In this document: one piece after another, positions 1 to 7,470 of the stretch
How the letters are laid out: every line of letters begins with the position of its first letter
Position numbering within the stretch: the stretch's first letter is position 1
Assembly: GCF_000721935.1 (NCBI RefSeq)
Contig: NZ_KL585394.1
Location: 298,428 to 315,228, forward strand
Source: Streptomyces sp. NRRL WC-3549
GTDB lineage: Bacteria > Actinomycetota > Actinomycetes > Streptomycetales > Streptomycetaceae
Length of the DNA: 16,801 nt
Reading direction: 5' to 3'
Notes under the pieces: model-generated
What the model was told of the DNA's origin: nothing
Databases searched by the model: none
What the model saw: the letters and a program-made list of their open reading frames with translations, nothing else
Program-made: the position numbers and the translations under genes

Positions 1-32
1 CCTGCCGGCGACATGGGCCGCGCTTCCCGCAT
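1..32 (-). CDS. Truncated divergent gene start, possibly a TetR-family regulator
   Basis: Read leftward, an ATG at 32-30 follows a GAGGTG ribosome binding site at 42-37 with a short spacer. It opens MREARPMSPA before the window ends. Only ten codons are visible, so no domain can be seen. The position is what suggests a regulator: the gene diverges from an oxidoreductase gene across operator-like repeats, which is the usual layout of a TetR-type repressor and its target, and short N-termini of this kind are common in that family. That identity is inference. The start could also be a chance ATG. Confidence 0.35.
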   Translation of the reverse strand, partial: MREARPMSPA

Positions 33-44
33 CGGGCACCTCTT

Positions 45-84
45 CACTGATCGGTGTACGGTCGAAGACATTCACCGATCAGTG
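45..84. promoter_or_regulatory. Pair of near-palindromic operator-like sites
   Basis: CACTGATCGGTG (45-56) and CACCGATCAGTG (73-84) are exact reverse complements of each other, and each is nearly palindromic by itself (CAC-YGATCR-GTG). Both are preceded by TT and followed by TAC, so they also read as two direct copies 28 bp apart. They fill the gap between the divergent start at 32 and the oxidoreductase start at 105. The symmetry and size fit TetR-type operators; the cognate protein is inferred to be the divergent gene cut off at the left edge. Confidence 0.55.
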
Positions 85-104
85 TACCGAGGAGAGGGTC
101 GACC

Positions 105-1157
105 ATGAAGGGCGTGTCCGAGACCATGCGCGCGGTGCGGATCGCGGAGCACGGGGGGCCGGAGGTCCTCGAACCGACCGAGGTGGCCGTGCCGGCACCG
201 CAGGCGGGAGAGGTGCTGGTCCAGGTCGCCGCGGTGGCGCTGAACAACACCGACCTGTGGACCCGGGAGGGCGCCTACGGCCGGCCCGGGGACCCGGAGG
301 CGCTGTCGGGCTGGCGAGGGCCGATCGGCTTCCCGCGCATCCAGGGCGCCGACGTGGCCGGCCGCGTCGTGGCGGTCGGTGCCGGCGTGGACAAGGGCCT
401 CGTCGGCCGCCGCGTGGTCGTCGACCCCGCGATCTACGACACCGAGGGGCCGGACGCGCATCCGGTGGGCCTGATGGGGAGCGAACGCGACGGCGGGTAC
501 GCCGAGTACGTGACCGCACGGGCGGAGCGGGCGCACGACGTGACCGGCTCCCCCCTCACGGACGATCAGCTGGCCACGCTGCCGACCGCCTACGGCACGG
601 CCGTGGGCATGATCGAGCGGGGCCGGCTGCGTGCCGGGGAGACCGCCCTGGTCTCGGGGGCGTCCGGCGGTGTCGGCCTGGCGCTGGTGCAGATCGCCCG
701 TGCGCGCGGTGCGCGGGTGCTCGCCGTCAGCAGCGGGTCCAAGATCGACGCGGTGCGCGAGGCGGGCGCGCACGAAGTCCTCGACCGGGCGGGGGACGTC
801 GCCGAGCAGGCCCGCTCCGCCGCCCCCGACGGCATCGACGTCGCACTCGACGTCGTCGCCGGGGACCTCGTCGGCGCGGGGCTGCCGCTGTTGCGCGAAG
901 GCGGCCGGTGGGTCGTCGCCGGGGCGCTCGGCGGCTACGACGTCACCTTCGACGTGCGCCGTCTCTACCTGCACAACGCGCAGGTGATCGGCTCCGCGAT
1001 GCACACGCCCACGCACTTCGGCCTCCTCATGGACATGGCCCGTAAGGCCGAGGTCCAGCCCGTCGTCGCCGCGACGTTCCCCCTGGACCAGGCCGCTCGG
1101 GCGCAGGAGGAACTGGCCCGCAGGAAGCACGTGGGAAAGATCGTCATGCGTCCATAA
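105..1157 (+). CDS. Quinone oxidoreductase-like MDR dehydrogenase
   Basis: A medium-chain dehydrogenase/reductase of 350 residues, predicted to be cytosolic and NAD(P)H-dependent. A GroES-like N-terminal half (about residues 10-150) is followed by a Rossmann domain with the nucleotide-binding motif SGASGGVG at about 184-191. At the place where zinc-dependent alcohol dehydrogenases carry a cysteine ligand this protein has NNTD (about 47-50). It therefore looks like the zinc-free quinone oxidoreductase/enoyl reductase branch; the substrate cannot be told. The ATG at 105 is chosen because GGAGAGGG ends 7 bases upstream. A GTG at 54 in the same frame lies inside the operator repeats and is unlikely, and a later ATG at 126 has a weaker site. 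The gene converges on the esterase, 20 bp away. Control by the operator pair just upstream is inferred. Nothing in the sequence ties it to the 3-HAA pathway. Confidence 0.85.
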   Translation: MKGVSETMRAVRIAEHGGPEVLEPTEVAVPAPQAGEVLVQVAAVALNNTDLWTREGAYGRPGDPEALSGWRGPIGFPRIQGADVAGRVVAVGAGVDKGLVGRRVVVDPAIYDTEGPDAHPVGLMGSERDGGYAEYVTARAERAHDVTGSPLTDDQLATLPTAYGTAVGMIERGRLRAGETALVSGASGGVGLALVQIARARGARVLAVSSGSKIDAVREAGAHEVLDRAGDVAEQARSAAPDGIDVALDVVAGDLVGAGLPLLREGGRWVVAGALGGYDVTFDVRRLYLHNAQVIGSAMHTPTHFGLLMDMARKAEVQPVVAATFPLDQAARAQEELARRKHVGKIVMRP

Positions 1158-1177
1158 GGCTCACCCCGACACCGACG

Positions 1178-2362
1178 TCAGGGCCCCGGCCGCAGGCAGA
1201 GGGGCGCGGCGGCGGGGCCGGGCGTGCCGGTGCGGGCGAAGTCGGACCAGACGGTACGCAGGGTCCGGCCGAGCGCCTCGACGTCCTCCCACGCGGTGTT
1301 CCCGAGCATCGGCGAACCGCTCCAGGCGTCCCGGGTGCCCAGGAGCAGCGGCAGTTCGACGCAGTGGGTGGCGCCGAAGGCCGATCCGGCGGGACGCCAG
1401 TCGAGACGGTAGGTGTGGACCCGCGCCCCGGCCCGCACCAGCCGGGCGCCGAGCACGCCGAGCGGTTCCGCGTACGTCCGGCGGGTCAGCTCCTGGGCGT
1501 CGTCGCCCTCACCGGGGAACGCGGTCATGTCGTCGGCGTTCCAGCCGTACATGACGTCCAGGCCGCGTACGTTCGCGTCGAAGGGGCCGGATACCTCGAC
1601 CGGGTTGAACGGCGGTTCCAAGGTGCTGCCGGTCCGTTCCTGATGGGCCACCGCCGTCCTCCGCTGGGCCTCCAGGATCGCGGGGAGCCCGGCGGTGCGC
1701 GGGTCGTCCGCGAGGAAACCGGCGAAGGTCCGGCCGAGGGCGAGGGCTTCCGGGCGGGGGCGGGCGGTGATCGCGAGCGGAGCGCTCTGGAGAACCGCAC
1801 GGTGGAAGAGGCCCCGGGCCTCGGGCATCTCCATCAGCATCCGGATGGAGAGGCCGCCGGCGGACTGTCCGAAGACCGTGACGTTGCCCGGGTCGCCGCC
1901 GTACCCGGCGATGTTCGCACTCACCCAGTGGAGCGCTTCGAGCTGGTCGTACAGGCCGAGATTGCCCTCGCCGACTCCGTCGAGGCAGAGGTAACCGAGC
2001 GCTCCGAGGCGGTAGTTGACCGCGACGACCACGACGTCGCCCTGGGCGGCCAGCGCTGCGCCGTCGTACCAGTCCCTGATCCCCGCGCCGCTGCTGAACC
2101 CGCCGCCGTGGAACCACGCCATGACCGGCCGGGCCCGGGCGTCCCGGGCCGGTGTGGTGACCGAGAGGTTCAGGCAGTCCTCGCCCTGGGGTCGGCTGTC
2201 CAGGGGCGGGCCCATCACCGCGTCGAGCCGGGAGGGCAGCTGCGGGCAGATCTCGCCGCTCGACGGGCGTGTGTCCTGGGCCGCCACCGGGCGGGGGCGC
2301 GCGAAGCGCTCCGCGGTGGCGTAGCGGATGGGGCCGGTCCGGACCATCGCCGAGCCGTTCAT
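1178..2362 (-). CDS. Type-B carboxylesterase (compact)
   Basis: An alpha/beta hydrolase of the COesterase family. It shows the oxyanion-hole motif HGGGF (residues 85-89), the nucleophile elbow GQSAG with Ser167, the typical following GYGGDPGNVTVFGQS context, an acidic pair near 277-278 that could supply the acid, and His333 in GATHCVELPLL. The catalytic set therefore looks intact. At 394 residues it is about 100 shorter than typical bacterial members and has no signal peptide, so I expect a cytosolic enzyme cleaving esters of small acids. The ATG at 2362 has a strong GGAGGT site six bases upstream. It lies downstream of the transporter gene on the same strand and could be co-transcribed, though a hairpin at 2385-2409 sits between them. 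A role in releasing an aromatic acid for the neighbouring pathway is possible but unproven. Confidence 0.85.
   Translation of the reverse strand: MNGSAMVRTGPIRYATAERFARPRPVAAQDTRPSSGEICPQLPSRLDAVMGPPLDSRPQGEDCLNLSVTTPARDARARPVMAWFHGGGFSSGAGIRDWYDGAALAAQGDVVVVAVNYRLGALGYLCLDGVGEGNLGLYDQLEALHWVSANIAGYGGDPGNVTVFGQSAGGLSIRMLMEMPEARGLFHRAVLQSAPLAITARPRPEALALGRTFAGFLADDPRTAGLPAILEAQRRTAVAHQERTGSTLEPPFNPVEVSGPFDANVRGLDVMYGWNADDMTAFPGEGDDAQELTRRTYAEPLGVLGARLVRAGARVHTYRLDWRPAGSAFGATHCVELPLLLGTRDAWSGSPMLGNTAWEDVEALGRTLRTVWSDFARTGTPGPAAAPLCLRPGP
1182..1219. terminator. Imperfect GC hairpin at the convergent gene ends
   Basis: GGCCCCGGCC (1182-1191) can pair with GGCGGGGCC (1211-1219) with one bulged base and a 19-base loop. 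It begins 25 bases after the oxidoreductase stop and lies inside the last codons of the convergent esterase. It could end oxidoreductase transcription. There is no T-tract, and GC-rich coding DNA makes such pairings often, so this is weak. Confidence 0.25.
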
Positions 2363-2384
2363 GCGTTACCTCCGTAATCGGACC

Positions 2385-2409
2385 GCCCGGCCCTCGCGGG
2401 AGGGCGGGC
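2385..2409. terminator. GC-rich hairpin between transporter and esterase genes
   Basis: GCCC-G-GCCCTC (2385-2395) pairs with GAGGGCGGGC (2400-2409) around a GCGG loop, giving about ten base pairs with one bulged G. Read leftward it lies about 127 bases after the transporter stop and just ahead of the esterase ribosome binding site. It could end or attenuate transcription between the two genes. There is no T-tract, as is common in actinomycetes. The rest of this 173-bp gap shows nothing else I can name. Confidence 0.4.
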
Positions 2410-2535
2410 CGGCGGAACCGGGACGCCGCGCGGGGCCCGGGACGAACCGTACGCGGGATGGGTGCGGGGACGGTGGCCGGCCGCCGGGGCGCGTACCGTG
2501 CGAGCGCTCGCCCCGGGCGGCCGGGCGGCACCGGG

Positions 2536-3879
2536 TCAGACCTGGGAGACGGCCTTGACGGGGGGCTCGGCCTGGTCGGCGGGCCCATCGGGCACCACGC
2601 GGAACAGTGCGATCGCTCCGAAGAGGCTGATGGCGCACATCGTGACGAGGTACCACGTCACACCGGCCGAGGAACCGCCGTCCCCCAGCAGCACGGTGGA
2701 GATCATCGGGGCGAGGCCGCCCCCCAGGATGGCGCCGGTCTGGAGGATCAGCGAGGAGCCCGAATACCGCACATGGGCGGGGAAGGTGTCGGCGATGATT
2801 CCGCCCTGGACGCAGTGCGTCACCGGGATGATGAGACCCATTCCGGCGAGTGCCACGACGGCGAGGACGTCGTTGCCGGTGTCGTACAGCGGGAAGAAGA
2901 CGGCGCACCACGCCAGGATCGCGGCGGAACCGCCGATGAACATCGCCCGCCGGCCGTGCCGGTCGGCGATCTTCGTCCACACCGGAATGGTCGCGAACCA
3001 CAGGGCGGCGGCCGCGGTCACGCTGAGAATGAGGAACTGCCTGTCGTAGCCGAGGTTCTTGGTGCCGTAGGACAGGGCGAACACCATGAACACGTAGGCG
3101 ACGGCGGAATTCGCGACGACCGCGAGCAGCGTCAGTCCGAGGCGGGGGAAGCCGACCTTGAAGGATTCCGCGAGCGGGAACGTGACGACGCCGTCCTGTT
3201 CGAGGACACGGTTGAAGGAGGGGGACTCGGTGACGCGGAGCCGGATCACCAGGCCCACCGCGACGAGGACGAAGCTCAGCAGGAAGGGTATGCGCCAGCC
3301 CCATGAGGTGAACGAACCGTCGCCCATGAGCACGTTGGTGACGAGGAAGATGATGTTGGCCAGGACCAGCCCCGCCGGGGTCCCCATCTGGGGGAACCCC
3401 GCGTAGAGGTTCCGTTTGCCCTCCGGGGCGTGCTCCATCGACATCAGTGTCGCGCCCGCGCCCTCACCGCCGAGGCCGATGCCCTGGACGATGCGCAGGA
3501 GGACCAGCAGGACCGGAGCCCAGAAGCCGATCGAGTCGTAGTTCGGAATGGCGCCGATGAGGGTGGATCCGATTCCCATCATGACGAGGGAGACCACCAG
3601 CGTCGCTTTTCGCCCGATGCGGTCACCGAAGTGACCGAATACCAGACCGCCGAGCGGCCGGGCGACGAAACCGACGGCAAGCGTGCTGAAGGCCGCCAGT
3701 GTTCCCGCCGTCGGGCTCAACGAGGGAAAGAACTGCTTGTCGAAGATGAGGGCGGCGGCTGTGCCGTAGAGGAAGAAGTCGTACCACTCCAGCGTGGTGC
3801 CGGCCAGCGTCGCGACCGCCGTTCTTCCCGGAGTGGGTGCGGCACCGCCCGCTTTTTCTTCTGGAGACGGATTACTCAT
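2536..3879 (-). CDS. MHS-type MFS transporter, candidate uptake permease for the aromatic substrate
   Basis: A 12-helix major facilitator of the metabolite:H+ symporter (MHS) type, in the group of shikimate, alpha-ketoglutarate and proline/betaine permeases. Family signatures are LEWYDFFLYG in helix 1 (about residues 30-39), the loop motif GHFGDRIGRK (about 82-91) and RIVQGIGLGGEGAGA in helix 4. The length of 447 residues is normal. The start chosen is the ATG at 3879, preceded by AGGT; an in-frame GTG at 3930 would add 17 polar residues and has no clear ribosome site. The gene diverges from the 3-HAA operon across a shared control region with mirrored motifs, so joint control and uptake of 3-HAA or a related acid are likely. 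The actual substrate is inference, since MHS sequence alone does not fix it. Confidence 0.88.
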   Translation of the reverse strand: MSNPSPEEKAGGAAPTPGRTAVATLAGTTLEWYDFFLYGTAAALIFDKQFFPSLSPTAGTLAAFSTLAVGFVARPLGGLVFGHFGDRIGRKATLVVSLVMMGIGSTLIGAIPNYDSIGFWAPVLLVLLRIVQGIGLGGEGAGATLMSMEHAPEGKRNLYAGFPQMGTPAGLVLANIIFLVTNVLMGDGSFTSWGWRIPFLLSFVLVAVGLVIRLRVTESPSFNRVLEQDGVVTFPLAESFKVGFPRLGLTLLAVVANSAVAYVFMVFALSYGTKNLGYDRQFLILSVTAAAALWFATIPVWTKIADRHGRRAMFIGGSAAILAWCAVFFPLYDTGNDVLAVVALAGMGLIIPVTHCVQGGIIADTFPAHVRYSGSSLILQTGAILGGGLAPMISTVLLGDGGSSAGVTWYLVTMCAISLFGAIALFRVVPDGPADQAEPPVKAVSQV

Positions 3880-3983
3880 GGGGTGACCTATCGCTTGGGT
3901 GGCTCGCGGTCTGTCGTTCGGCGAAGCCACTACGGCGGCTGGCGCGCATCACGCGTTAACGGTGGATACTCACCGCGTGAGAC

Positions 3984-4020
3984 ATGACGCACAAATGCCG
4001 ACTCGGAGGTCTGGCATACC
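3984..4020 (+). promoter_or_regulatory. Bipartite operator-like element, copy A
   Basis: The element reads ATGACGCACAAATG, then 13 bases, then CTGGCATACC. Copy B on the other strand has the same two blocks at the same 13-base spacing (ATGTCGAACAAATG and CTGGCATACC), while only about 3 of the 13 spacer bases agree. Conserved blocks with a free spacer of fixed length are what a protein-binding site leaves behind, rather than a recent duplication. It points toward nbaE. Confidence 0.6.
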
Positions 4021-4031
4021 CGAACGGGTAT
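4016..4031. promoter_or_regulatory. Palindrome resembling a LysR-type box
   Basis: ATACCCGAACGGGTAT is a perfect 7-base inverted repeat around AA, and it overlaps the CTGGCATACC block of copy A. It runs on into GGTATACC (4027-4034), itself a palindrome. The ATAC...GTAT form recalls the ATAC-N7-GTAT boxes of aromatic-pathway LysR proteins such as BenM and CatM, but the spacer here is 8, so T-N11-A is not strictly met. Downstream of copy B a looser ATAC-N7-GCTAT can be read leftward. Confidence 0.45.
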
Positions 4032-4156
4032 ACCGCGTCGCCCTCCGGTGAGGGCGACCCCCCACCCGGCATGCCGCCCGGTCACGCGGAACACGCGGAA
4101 GCGACCCCCTCGACCCCGCCCCCGCCGGTCCACCGCGGGCCGGATATAGCAATCCC

Positions 4157-4193
4157 GGTATGCCAGCACACGAAAAGTTCATTTGTTCGACAT
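4157..4193 (-). promoter_or_regulatory. Bipartite operator-like element, copy B
   Basis: The mirror copy of element A. Read leftward it is ATGTCGAACAAATG, 13 bases, CTGGCATACC, pointing toward the transporter gene. It lies 25 bp upstream of the nbaE start, so a bound protein could block or position polymerase there. The centres of the two copies are about 166 bp apart, far enough for two separate sites or for a DNA loop. Confidence 0.6.
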
Positions 4194-4217
4194 AGCTTCA
4201 CCTCTCAGGGTGGGGGC

Positions 4218-5693
4218 ATGACGGCAGATACTGGGCGGTGGATCCGCAATTTCGTCGACGGAGAGTTCGTCGAACCGGACGAGCGCCGCAGCTTCGGCAA
4301 GGTGGACCCGGCCACCGGGTCGGTTCACGCTCGCATCCACGAGGCCGACGGCCCCCTCGTGGACCGCGCCGTGGCGGCGGCGCGGCGGGCCCTGCACGAC
4401 GGCTGGGCGAACACGGCGGTACGCGAGAGGGCCGCGCTGCTGCGCCGCGCCGCGGACCGCATCGAGGAACGCTTCGAGGAGTTCGTCGCCGCGGAGATCG
4501 CCGACACCGGCAAGCCGGTCACGCAGGCGCGGGAACTCGATGTGGCCCGGGCCGTCGCCAACTTCCGCACCTTCGCGGACGTGGTTGCCGCCGCCGGTCA
4601 GGAGTCGTTCCTCACCGACCTCGCGGGCGGCAGGCAGGCCCTCAACTACGCGGTCCGCAAGCCGCTCGGCGTCGTCGCGGTCATCGTGCCGTGGAACCTG
4701 CCGCTCCTCCTGCTGACCTGGAAGATCGCACCCGCCCTCGCCTGCGGCAACGCCGTGGTCGTGAAGCCCAGCGAGGAGACGCCGGGTACGGCCACCCTGC
4801 TGGCCGAGGTCCTGGCCGAAGTCGGCCTGCCGGCCGGTGTGTACAACGTCGTCCACGGGTTCGGCGGCGGGTCCGCCGGCGAGTACGTGACCTCCCACCC
4901 CGGGATCGACGGTGTGACCTTCACCGGGTCCTCGGCGACCGGCTCGCACGTCATGAAGACGGTCGCGCCCCGGGTCCGCCCGGTGTCGTTCGAACTCGGC
5001 GGCAAGAACGCCGCCGTCGTCTTCGACGACGTCGACGTCGACGAGGCACTGACCGGACTCAGCAGGTCGGTGTTCACCAACACCGGCCAGGTCTGCCTGT
5101 GCACCGAGCGGGTGTACGTGCAGCGCTCCGTGTTCGACGAGATCGCGGGCGGGCTCGTCGAGCGGGCCCGTGACCTGCGGCTGGGGCGTCCGCTGGACGA
5201 GGCGACCACCACGGGCCCGCTGATCTCCCAGGCCCACCGGGACAAGGTCCTCCGCTACTTCGAACTGGCCGAACAGGCCGGCGCCGAGGTGCTCACCGGC
5301 GGCGGGATCCCCCGGCTGGGCGAGGACCTGGACGGCGGTTCGTGGATCGAACCGACGCTGTGGACCGGGCTGACCAACGCCGACCGGGTCGTACGCGAGG
5401 AGATCTTCGGCCCGGTGGCCGCGCTCATCCCCTTCGACACCGAGGCCGAGGCGATCGCCCTGGCCAACGACACCGACTACGGCCTCGCGGCCTCGGTGTG
5501 GACCAACGACCTGCGCCGCGGGCACCGTGTGGCGCAGTCGATGAACGTGGGCATGGCCTGGGTCAACACCTGGTTCCTGCGCGATCTGCGCTCGCCCTTC
5601 GGCGGAGTCGGGCTCTCCGGCATCGGCCGCGAGGGCGGCGAGTCCTCCCTGCACTTCTACACCGAGCCGACGAATGTGTGCGTACAGCTGTGA
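4218..5693 (+). CDS. nbaE: 2-aminomuconate 6-semialdehyde dehydrogenase
   Basis: Oxidises 2-aminomuconate semialdehyde to 2-aminomuconate with NAD+, drawing the unstable intermediate away from cyclising to picolinate. A 491-residue aldehyde dehydrogenase with Asn160 (PWNLP), Glu259 (FELGGKN) and catalytic Cys293 (NTGQVC). From memory, the Pseudomonas fluorescens enzyme uses Asn169, Glu268 and Cys302, with Arg120 and Arg464 holding the substrate carboxylates. A constant shift of nine puts Arg111 and Arg455 (TWFLRDLR) exactly on those two arginines, which favours this substrate over a general aldehyde. 2-Hydroxymuconate semialdehyde dehydrogenase is the close alternative; the nbaC and nbaD neighbours decide for aminomuconate. 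The ATG at 4218 follows AGGGTGGGGG. Its stop overlaps the nbaH start by four bases. It heads the operon. Confidence 0.9.
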   Translation: MTADTGRWIRNFVDGEFVEPDERRSFGKVDPATGSVHARIHEADGPLVDRAVAAARRALHDGWANTAVRERAALLRRAADRIEERFEEFVAAEIADTGKPVTQARELDVARAVANFRTFADVVAAAGQESFLTDLAGGRQALNYAVRKPLGVVAVIVPWNLPLLLLTWKIAPALACGNAVVVKPSEETPGTATLLAEVLAEVGLPAGVYNVVHGFGGGSAGEYVTSHPGIDGVTFTGSSATGSHVMKTVAPRVRPVSFELGGKNAAVVFDDVDVDEALTGLSRSVFTNTGQVCLCTERVYVQRSVFDEIAGGLVERARDLRLGRPLDEATTTGPLISQAHRDKVLRYFELAEQAGAEVLTGGGIPRLGEDLDGGSWIEPTLWTGLTNADRVVREEIFGPVAALIPFDTEAEAIALANDTDYGLAASVWTNDLRRGHRVAQSMNVGMAWVNTWFLRDLRSPFGGVGLSGIGREGGESSLHFYTEPTNVCVQL

Positions 5694-6517
5694 CTCCACC
5701 CCCGGACACCGACGAGAACACCGCCACCGGCGCGCAGATCGACGCCGCCACCGCGCTGCTCACCACCGCCGCGGCCACCCGCACCCCCTGTGCACCGGTC
5801 CGGCAGTACCTGGGCGAGAGGGACATCGACGCCGCCTATGAGGTCCAGCGCCGCCTCGCCGCCGCCAGGGTCGCGTCCGGGGCTCGCCGGGTGGGTGCCA
5901 AGATCGGCCTCACCGCCCCCGTCGTGCAGCAGCAGTTCGGGGTGTACCAGCCCGACTTCGGCGTGCTCTTCGACGACATGACGTACGCCCACGGCGAGCC
6001 GCTGCCGCTCGGCGCGTTCATCCAGCCCCGGGCGGAGGGCGAGATCGCCTTCGTACTCGGGCGCGACCTCGACCTGCCGGGCGCCGGTGTCGCGGACGTC
6101 CTGCGGGCCACCGAGTTCGTGGTACCCGCCGTCGAGATCGTCGACTCCCGGATCACGGACTGGGACCTGGCCATCACCGACACCGTGGCGGACAACGCCT
6201 CCAGCGGCGCGGTCGTCCTCGGGACCACCCCGTACACGCTCGACGCCCGGGACCTCTCCCGGGTCGGTATGGCACTCCACCGGGACGGCGAGCCGGTCTC
6301 CTTCGGCGCGGGCCACGCCTGCCTCGGTTCGCCGGTCGTCGCCGTTGCCTGGCTGGCGCGCGAAATGGTCCGGCGCGAACAGCCGCTGCGGGCCGGTGAC
6401 GTCGTGATGTCCGGTGCGCTCGGGCCGATGGTGCCGGTCGGCGGACCGGGGCGGTTCCGGCTGGAGTTGGACGGGCTGGGCGAGGTCGAGGCAGTCATCG
6501 AGGAGGGAACCAAGTGA
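5690..6517 (+). CDS. nbaH: 2-oxopent-4-enoate hydratase
   Basis: Adds water to 2-oxopent-4-enoate (2-hydroxypenta-2,4-dienoate) to give 4-hydroxy-2-oxovalerate; it needs a divalent metal. A 275-residue member of the MhpD/XylJ hydratase-decarboxylase family with the metal-site signature [14 protein letters not shown] (Glu116, Glu118) and Glu149 in [10 protein letters not shown], at the family's 31-residue spacing. The QPR-E-EIAF form is that of hydratases, whereas the paralogue NbaG has the HPKVEPE form of decarboxylases. The start is a GTG inside GTGA, which contains the nbaE stop. There is no good ribosome site of its own, so it probably depends on coupling to nbaE. The first 15 or so residues are extra relative to MhpD. 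The split between hydratase and decarboxylase rests on motif and gene order. Confidence 0.85.
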   Translation: MTPPPDTDENTATGAQIDAATALLTTAAATRTPCAPVRQYLGERDIDAAYEVQRRLAAARVASGARRVGAKIGLTAPVVQQQFGVYQPDFGVLFDDMTYAHGEPLPLGAFIQPRAEGEIAFVLGRDLDLPGAGVADVLRATEFVVPAVEIVDSRITDWDLAITDTVADNASSGAVVLGTTPYTLDARDLSRVGMALHRDGEPVSFGAGHACLGSPVVAVAWLAREMVRREQPLRAGDVVMSGALGPMVPVGGPGRFRLELDGLGEVEAVIEEGTK

Positions 6518-7470
6518 GCACACCGGCCATCGGCGCCGTTCCGGTCGCCGTCATCGGGTCCGGCAACATCGGGACCGATCTCATGATCAAGGTCATGCGG
6601 CTGTCGAAGACCCTGCGCATGGGCGCCATGGTGGGCATCGATCCGGCCTCGGACGGGCTCGCCCGCGCCGGGCGGCTGGGGGTGGCCACCACCCACCAGG
6701 GCGTCGAGGGCCTCGTCGGGATGCCCGGGTTCGCGGACATCAAGGTGGTCTTCGACGCCACCTCCGCCAAGGCGCACGGGCCCAACGCGGAGATCGCCCG
6801 GCAGCACGGGAAACTGATGGTCGACCTGACCCCGGCGGCCCTCGGGCCGTTCGTGGTGCCGTCGGTCAATCTGGACGACCACCTGGACGCACCGGACGTC
6901 AACATGGTGACGTGCGGGGGCCAGGCCACCATCCCCGTCGTCGCCGCGGTCTCCCGGGTCGCCCCGGTCGCGTACGCCGAGATCGTCGCGTCCATCTCCT
7001 CCCGGTCGGCCGGTCCCGGCACCCGAGCCAACATCGACGAGTTCACCGAGACGACCGGCGAGGCCATCCGCGTCGTCGGCGGCGCCTCGGTGGGCAAGGC
7101 GATCATCGTGCTCAACCCGGCCGATCCGCCCATCGTCATGCGCGACACCGTGTACTGCCTCGTCGAGGGCGCCGTGGACGCCGGGACGAGGGAGCGGATC
7201 GCCGCCTCCGTACGGGAGATGACCGGCGCCGTCCAGGAGTACGTCCCGGGCTACCGGCTCAAGCAGGACGTGCAGTTCGACCCGGTCGAGGACGCCATGG
7301 TCCCGGCCCTCGGCCGACGGGTCACCGGGGTCAGGGTCTCGGTGTTCCTGGAGGTGCAGGGCGCGGGGCACTACCTGCCCGACTACGCCGGAAACCTCGA
7401 CATCATGACCTCCGCCGCGGTCCGGACCGCCGAGAAGATCGCCGCACTCCGAGGATGGGTGAACGCATGA
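6514..7470 (+). CDS. nbaJ: Acetaldehyde dehydrogenase (acylating)
   Basis: Turns acetaldehyde, NAD+ and CoA into acetyl-CoA, the last step of the meta pathway. 318 residues, normal for the DmpF/BphJ/MhpF family. A Rossmann motif GSGNIG lies at about 15-20, and the catalytic cysteine is Cys134 in [12 protein letters not shown]. In this family it forms a complex with the aldolase (here NbaI) that passes acetaldehyde through an internal channel, and the two genes overlap by four bases, which fits equal output. It starts with GTG within GTGA, with GAGGAGGG close upstream. Confidence 0.93.
   Translation: MSTPAIGAVPVAVIGSGNIGTDLMIKVMRLSKTLRMGAMVGIDPASDGLARAGRLGVATTHQGVEGLVGMPGFADIKVVFDATSAKAHGPNAEIARQHGKLMVDLTPAALGPFVVPSVNLDDHLDAPDVNMVTCGGQATIPVVAAVSRVAPVAYAEIVASISSRSAGPGTRANIDEFTETTGEAIRVVGGASVGKAIIVLNPADPPIVMRDTVYCLVEGAVDAGTRERIAASVREMTGAVQEYVPGYRLKQDVQFDPVEDAMVPALGRRVTGVRVSVFLEVQGAGHYLPDYAGNLDIMTSAAVRTAEKIAALRGWVNA

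Larger units (their letters stand above)
3880..4217. promoter_or_regulatory. Divergent control region between transporter and catabolic operon
   Basis: This 338-bp gap separates the transporter start (3879, leftward) from nbaE (4218, rightward). It is visibly less GC-rich near its right end (about 4143-4200) than the genes on either side. It holds two inverted copies of a bipartite motif (3984-4020 and 4157-4193), a palindrome at 4016-4031, and a small palindrome CTCACCGCGTGAG at 3969-3981. The piece between the two motif copies is plain GC-rich DNA. I cannot place -10 and -35 boxes with confidence. An ATG at 3984 opens a frame into nbaE but has no ribosome binding site and falls in the motif. 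Confidence 0.7.

Noticed and set aside
72..1130. Long leftward frame of 352 codons opposite the oxidoreductase gene
   Set aside because: It is rich in Arg, Gly, Ala and His with no domain, and the rightward frame has a full MDR enzyme with a ribosome site. It is a by-product of high GC.
3991..4020. Treating copy A as a -35/-10 promoter
   Set aside because: The blocks ACAAATG and CTGGCATACC do not resemble TTGACA and TATAAT-type boxes, and the mirrored copy with fixed spacing fits a protein-binding site better.
3984..4217. An earlier start for nbaE at 3984, adding 78 residues
   Set aside because: There is no ribosome site, the added residues are not dehydrogenase-like, and the stretch carries the regulatory motifs.
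4179..5699. Leftward frame of 506 codons opposite nbaE
   Set aside because: No recognisable protein features; the opposite strand holds every aldehyde dehydrogenase signature.
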